From Kiritimatiellota bacterium (GTDB taxonomy: Bacteria > Verrucomicrobiota > Lentisphaeria > Oligosphaerales > JAADHN01), in assembly GCA_013151865.1 (NCBI GenBank), contig JAADHN010000121.1, forward strand, positions 51,223 to 115,222: DNA of 64,000 bases. Reading direction: 5' to 3'. This document shows, piece by piece, positions 60,982 to 64,000 of the stretch. The first letter of the stretch is position 1, and each line of letters starts with the position of its first letter. Both the position numbers and the translations under genes were made by a program. Under the pieces are notes generated by a model. It was given only the letters and a program-made list of their open reading frames with translations, did not search any database and was not told the origin of the DNA.

Positions 60982-63159
60982 ATGGGACTATCTTTTCAGG
61001 TTTTTTCGGACGATTCCTCGACACCGTTGCTCCTTTGTCGCGGCCTGCTCGCGGTCGCTGTTGCACTGGCGACTCTCGCCGCCTCGGCCGAAGATCTTGT
61101 CACGACCCGCCCCATCGCCCCGGGAGTGGAGTTCCGCACTCTCCACCGCACCCCCGGTCCACGGCAGGTTCGGGTGGTTCGGATTCAGCGCGATGAGCCC
61201 CTGATTCTTCTGGAAACGGGCTTGGCCCGAGGGGAAGTGCGGGGAGTGGAAACGTTGTCGGCCATCGTTGGGCGCGAGAACCGAGCGGCCGCCCCGGTGG
61301 TCGCTGCGGTGAACGGCGACTTTTTTCATATGGCCGGTCAGACTTGGGCGGGCTGCGCGCTCGGACCCGTGGTCCGCGAAGGCGAACTCGTCCAAACCGG
61401 GGGCGGACGCCTTTGTTTCTTTGTCACCGGGGACGGTGTGCCGCACATCGGTCCCCTCGAGGTCCGCGTCAGACTCGTGACTCCCGCCGGCAGCTTGTCG
61501 ATCCAGAGGGTTAACGTCCCCCCGGTTGCGGGTCGGGTCACGGCGTACACGGCTCGTTGGGGATGGCCGGTCAAAGGCGGCGTGGTTCTGGGCCTGTCCG
61601 GCCTGCCGCTCCGGACTGCGGGGCGCTGGCGGGGAAAGGTGTTGCGGGTTGTTGCCCCGGGAACGTTCGGGTCTGTGGTCGAGGGCCGGCTGACTGTTGT
61701 CGGTCCTACCGGTGCCGGCGGGTTGCCGGTGGGATTGACGCCGGGCGCCGAGGTCGAATTGGTGGCGGCGGTCCCGGGCTTGAAGCAGCCCGTGCGCACA
61801 GCCGTAGGCGGCGGCCCGCTCCTTTTACGCGGCGGCAAGATCGTTCCAGACGAGCGGCCACGCGCGCCGCGGCACCCCCGGACCGCGGTGGGCTTCAACC
61901 GGGAATCGATCGTTCTGCTCACTGTGGATGGGCGTCAGCCCGGCTGGTCCATGGGAGTGACCCTCGCCGTTTTGGCCGACTGGATGCGCGAGCTGGGTTG
62001 TGAGGAGGCACTCAACCTCGACGGCGGCGGTTCCACGACTGCCTGGGTCCGGGGCGAAGTGGTGAACCGCCCGTCGGACGGAAGTCTCCGAGCCGTGGCC
62101 AACGCCCTGCTGGTTCGGTCCCGTGCTCCTCTCGGGACGCTGGGGCGGCTCATCGTCCGTCCGGAGACTGTCGCCACCTTTCCTGGGCAGCCGGTGCCGC
62201 TGCGCATCTGGCTGACCGACGAGAACTACAACCCCGTGGCCGTCGAGCTCGACCGGCTTGCGGCGGACGTCACCGAGTCTCGCGCCACCGTGCCCATACG
62301 CGCCGCAATTCGGAATGGCGCTTTGACCCTCGACGGCGGTCCCGGCCGCGCCGTGGTGGTGCTCCGATACGGGGGCGTCCCCAAGGTTCGCGCCCGTATC
62401 GCGGTGCGCGTCGTCACGTCCTGTCCAACCATCGAAGTCGATCCCCCGCTCATTCATCTGTGCGGCGGCGAAGAGGTTCGGTTTCGGTCCCGCGGCAGAC
62501 TCGATGACGGCGTGAGCGTGGTGTTGCCGGCGAAACGCCTGACTTGGATGATCGACGGCGATGCCGCCGTCCCATTGGGGCCGGGCCGGTTCCGTGCCCG
62601 CACGCCCGGCGCGGATGCCACGGTCACGGTCCGTTTGGGGAAGGCGGCAGGTCGGGCTCGAATCCGCGTCGCGGACGAACGCCTCATCGAGAGATTCGAG
62701 GCCGGATCGCCGGCACGGTTCACGACCTTTCCTGCGACGGGTGTCGTCACCGGCGGTCTGACCATGCAAAGCGGTCCGGCCTCCGAGGGCGGCCGGTTCT
62801 GCCGGATGTCTTTCGACTTGGGCGCTCCCGGGCGGACGCGCGCGGCGTATGTCCGCCTTGACCGCAAACTCGGCACGGTATTGCGCGTTTCGTTCCGGGC
62901 CCGGCTGACCGGCACAGCCCCTGCCTGGGTGCGGGTCGCGCTCGTGGACGGCAACCTCAGCCGGCATACCTTCACTGCGGCAAGCCGTCTTGCCAACGAC
63001 GGCAAGTGGCGTTCGCTCAGCGTTCGGCTGCCGACCGGGATGAAACCGCCCGTGGTCTGGCAGTCCGTCTACGTGGTCGAGACGGGACAGCGAACCTGTC
63101 GCGGTGTCCTGGACGTGGACGCACTTCGCGTCGCCGCGATTCGGGACCCGGCCTCGTGA
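60982..63159 (+). CDS. exported phosphodiester glycosidase (NAGPA) domain protein
   Basis: 725 residues. ATG 60982 gives a signal peptide (CRGLLAVAVALATLAASA). The NAGPA domain (about 50-375) opens with GVEFRTLHR, contains VVAAVNGDFFHMAG and TAVGGGPLLLRGGKIV, and ends in ALNLDGGGSTTAW (about 343-355), the family hallmark. It is named for the enzyme that uncovers mannose 6-phosphate; bacterial members hydrolyse phosphodiester-linked sugars in surface polymers or bind them. The remaining 350 residues are beta-rich Ig/CBM-like modules. It may work on exopolysaccharide with the EpsI/TPR pair 230 bases upstream. The ribosome site is weak. Confidence 0.85.
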   Translation: MGLSFQVFSDDSSTPLLLCRGLLAVAVALATLAASAEDLVTTRPIAPGVEFRTLHRTPGPRQVRVVRIQRDEPLILLETGLARGEVRGVETLSAIVGRENRAAAPVVAAVNGDFFHMAGQTWAGCALGPVVREGELVQTGGGRLCFFVTGDGVPHIGPLEVRVRLVTPAGSLSIQRVNVPPVAGRVTAYTARWGWPVKGGVVLGLSGLPLRTAGRWRGKVLRVVAPGTFGSVVEGRLTVVGPTGAGGLPVGLTPGAEVELVAAVPGLKQPVRTAVGGGPLLLRGGKIVPDERPRAPRHPRTAVGFNRESIVLLTVDGRQPGWSMGVTLAVLADWMRELGCEEALNLDGGGSTTAWVRGEVVNRPSDGSLRAVANALLVRSRAPLGTLGRLIVRPETVATFPGQPVPLRIWLTDENYNPVAVELDRLAADVTESRATVPIRAAIRNGALTLDGGPGRAVVVLRYGGVPKVRARIAVRVVTSCPTIEVDPPLIHLCGGEEVRFRSRGRLDDGVSVVLPAKRLTWMIDGDAAVPLGPGRFRARTPGADATVTVRLGKAAGRARIRVADERLIERFEAGSPARFTTFPATGVVTGGLTMQSGPASEGGRFCRMSFDLGAPGRTRAAYVRLDRKLGTVLRVSFRARLTGTAPAWVRVALVDGNLSRHTFTAASRLANDGKWRSLSVRLPTGMKPPVVWQSVYVVETGQRTCRGVLDVDALRVAAIRDPAS

Positions 63160-63160
63160 T

Positions 63161-63179
63161 CCCCTGGCAGGGGTGTTTT
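63161..63179 (+). terminator. possible weak terminator
   Basis: 5-bp stem CCCCT/AGGGG with loop GGC, then TG and TTTT, directly after the stop of the NAGPA-domain gene. Short stem, so only a candidate; it could act in both directions between convergent genes. Confidence 0.35.
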
Positions 63180-63195
63180 CGACTGCCGAGGTCGG

Positions 63196-64000
63196 TCACG
63201 GGCGGACTCGGGTGCGCGCGGCGCTCCGAACCCCCGTACCGACGACAGTGGCGGTCAGCGTCCATTCACCGGGGGGGTCGTTCAGGGCCAGCGGGAATTC
63301 GGACGACACCGGGCGCGGGCCGGTCCAAATGGTCTGCATGAGTTCGGGGCGTTCGCGGTTGCGTGCGTCGATGACCGTGACACGGACCAGCTCCGGTCCG
63401 GTGTTGTCTCCGGCGAGTGCAACGGTGAAACGAATTCGCGCGCCGCCGGTCCCGCCGCCGCCCGGTTGCGAACTCCGCAGGGACCAGGGAGAGTCGAGGA
63501 CGAGATGCGGCGCCACTGCGGGCCGGTCGCAGAGGCGGAATATGCGGGCGCACCGGGGTGTCAGCGGCACGGTCAAAGTCGACATGCGACCGCGGAAACT
63601 TTCACTGCGGGCGTCATACACGAACCGCGGCCGCCCGAGAGGGATGGTCGCGGTGTCCGGCCCCGAATCTCCGTGCAGAAGACACAGGTACTCCCGCGCG
63701 CTGTCGACGTAGCGCACGACCTCGACGTGAGGCGGCCGGCCACTTTCGAGCGTGACCGGGTACAGGGGTTTTGCACCGTCCCTGGCCAGGAAATCGAGCA
63801 GCAGCGCCCGCAATCGTGCTTCGGTCGGCGAATGGAAGCGGCGTTCTTGTTCGTAATTGCTGAGGTCCAGGTTGAGCAGCAGTGCCCGCCCACTGCTGCC
63901 GAGGACAAAAGCGGGGACGCCTCCGTCGCCCGCCGCGGCCCGGGCTGTGCCGCCGGCGAGCCGGAGCCCGGGGTCCGCCACCGGGCAGCGGACCTCGGTG
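63196..64000 (-). CDS. C-terminal part of a large glycosidase-like protein, 5' end outside window
   Basis: The frame is open to the window edge, giving 267 visible residues and no start. The visible part begins in a region like the beta-galactosidase trimerisation (Rossmann-like) domain: GRALLLNLDLSNYEQERRF, followed by EARLRALLLDFLARDG, which is typical of the end of that domain in GH42- and GHL6-like proteins. The rest is two beta-sandwich modules (VVRYVDSAREYLCLLHGDSG; ARIRFTVALAGDNTGPELVRV and a final PPGEWTLTATVVGTGVRS). Family by pattern only. It converges on the NAGPA-domain gene with a 36-base gap. Confidence 0.7.
   Translation of the reverse strand, partial: TEVRCPVADPGLRLAGGTARAAAGDGGVPAFVLGSSGRALLLNLDLSNYEQERRFHSPTEARLRALLLDFLARDGAKPLYPVTLESGRPPHVEVVRYVDSAREYLCLLHGDSGPDTATIPLGRPRFVYDARSESFRGRMSTLTVPLTPRCARIFRLCDRPAVAPHLVLDSPWSLRSSQPGGGGTGGARIRFTVALAGDNTGPELVRVTVIDARNRERPELMQTIWTGPRPVSSEFPLALNDPPGEWTLTATVVGTGVRSAARTRVRP
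63466..63479. repeat. palindrome variant TTGCGAACTCCGCA
   Basis: One-mismatch copy inside the truncated glycosidase gene (on the minus strand CTG CGG AGT TCG CAA, LRSSQ). Confidence 0.45.

Overview
The window looks like a chromosomal segment of a GC-rich bacterium of the PVC superphylum, most likely Lentisphaerota or Verrucomicrobiota. The basis is the two pseudopilins with the N-terminus typical of those phyla ([20 protein letters not shown] followed by LPAL), the H-X9-DG signature in one of them, the many PVC-type carbohydrate families (DUF1080, DUF4038/DUF5060, GHL6-like, DUF4838-like, GH99-like, DUF4432), an exosortase-associated EpsI protein, an FHA-MoxR operon and PQQ-like beta-propeller proteins. 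The phylum is inferred from these signatures only. I see no phage, transposase, CRISPR array or rRNA.

Layout. 1-1.1 kb: truncated GHL6-like glycosidase. 1.4-1.6 kb: tRNA-Ala(CGC) with its own promoter and terminator. 2.0-7.0 kb (plus): DUF1080 protein, cob(I)alamin adenosyltransferase, a fused sugar kinase/nucleotidyltransferase, and an OleD-like reductase. 7.0-17.8 kb (minus): a seven-gene run of a DUF4175-like giant membrane protein, PA14-TPR protein, exported protein, FHA-MoxR ATPase, small membrane protein and a LolCD-type lipoprotein exporter. 18-22.7 kb: sulfotransferase, 3D-domain lipoprotein, a DUF374/lipopolysaccharide-kinase fusion, aldo/keto reductase. 22.9-38.1 kb: pseudopilin, PQQ-like propeller, several exported or cytosolic clan-A-like glycosidases, a phosphatase translationally coupled to a GH99-like lipoprotein, and a Gly/Ala-rich repeat protein. 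38.2-50.3 kb: D-lyxose isomerase, second sulfotransferase, sugar isomerase/epimerase, DUF4838-like protein, dihydroorotate dehydrogenase, GNAT, DeoR regulator and two more glycosidase-like proteins. 50.5-64 kb: second pseudopilin, a DUF4236-phosphoesterase chimera, membrane protein, DUF4432 epimerase-like protein, EpsI, a 1512-residue TPR protein, a phosphodiester-glycosidase-domain protein and a truncated glycosidase.

How it fits together: the cell appears to be a polysaccharide degrader. Exported hydrolases and binding proteins release sugars; cytosolic isomerases, epimerases, oxidoreductases and the kinase/nucleotidyltransferase fusion salvage them; a DeoR repressor is a plausible switch. 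Sulfotransferases, LPS enzymes, Lol export, EpsI and TPR proteins serve the envelope and surface glycans.

Non-coding signals are the most unusual content: (i) a dispersed palindrome TGCGGANTCCGCA, six perfect copies plus three one-mismatch copies, inside genes in all three reading frames and between genes; (ii) a repeat of about 160 bp with two copies 42 kb apart (110 of 128 ungapped positions identical by my count), one copy forming the leader of the DeoR gene; (iii) a second repeat of about 100 bp placed just before the start codons of genes for exported proteins. All start sites, promoters and terminators are read by eye.
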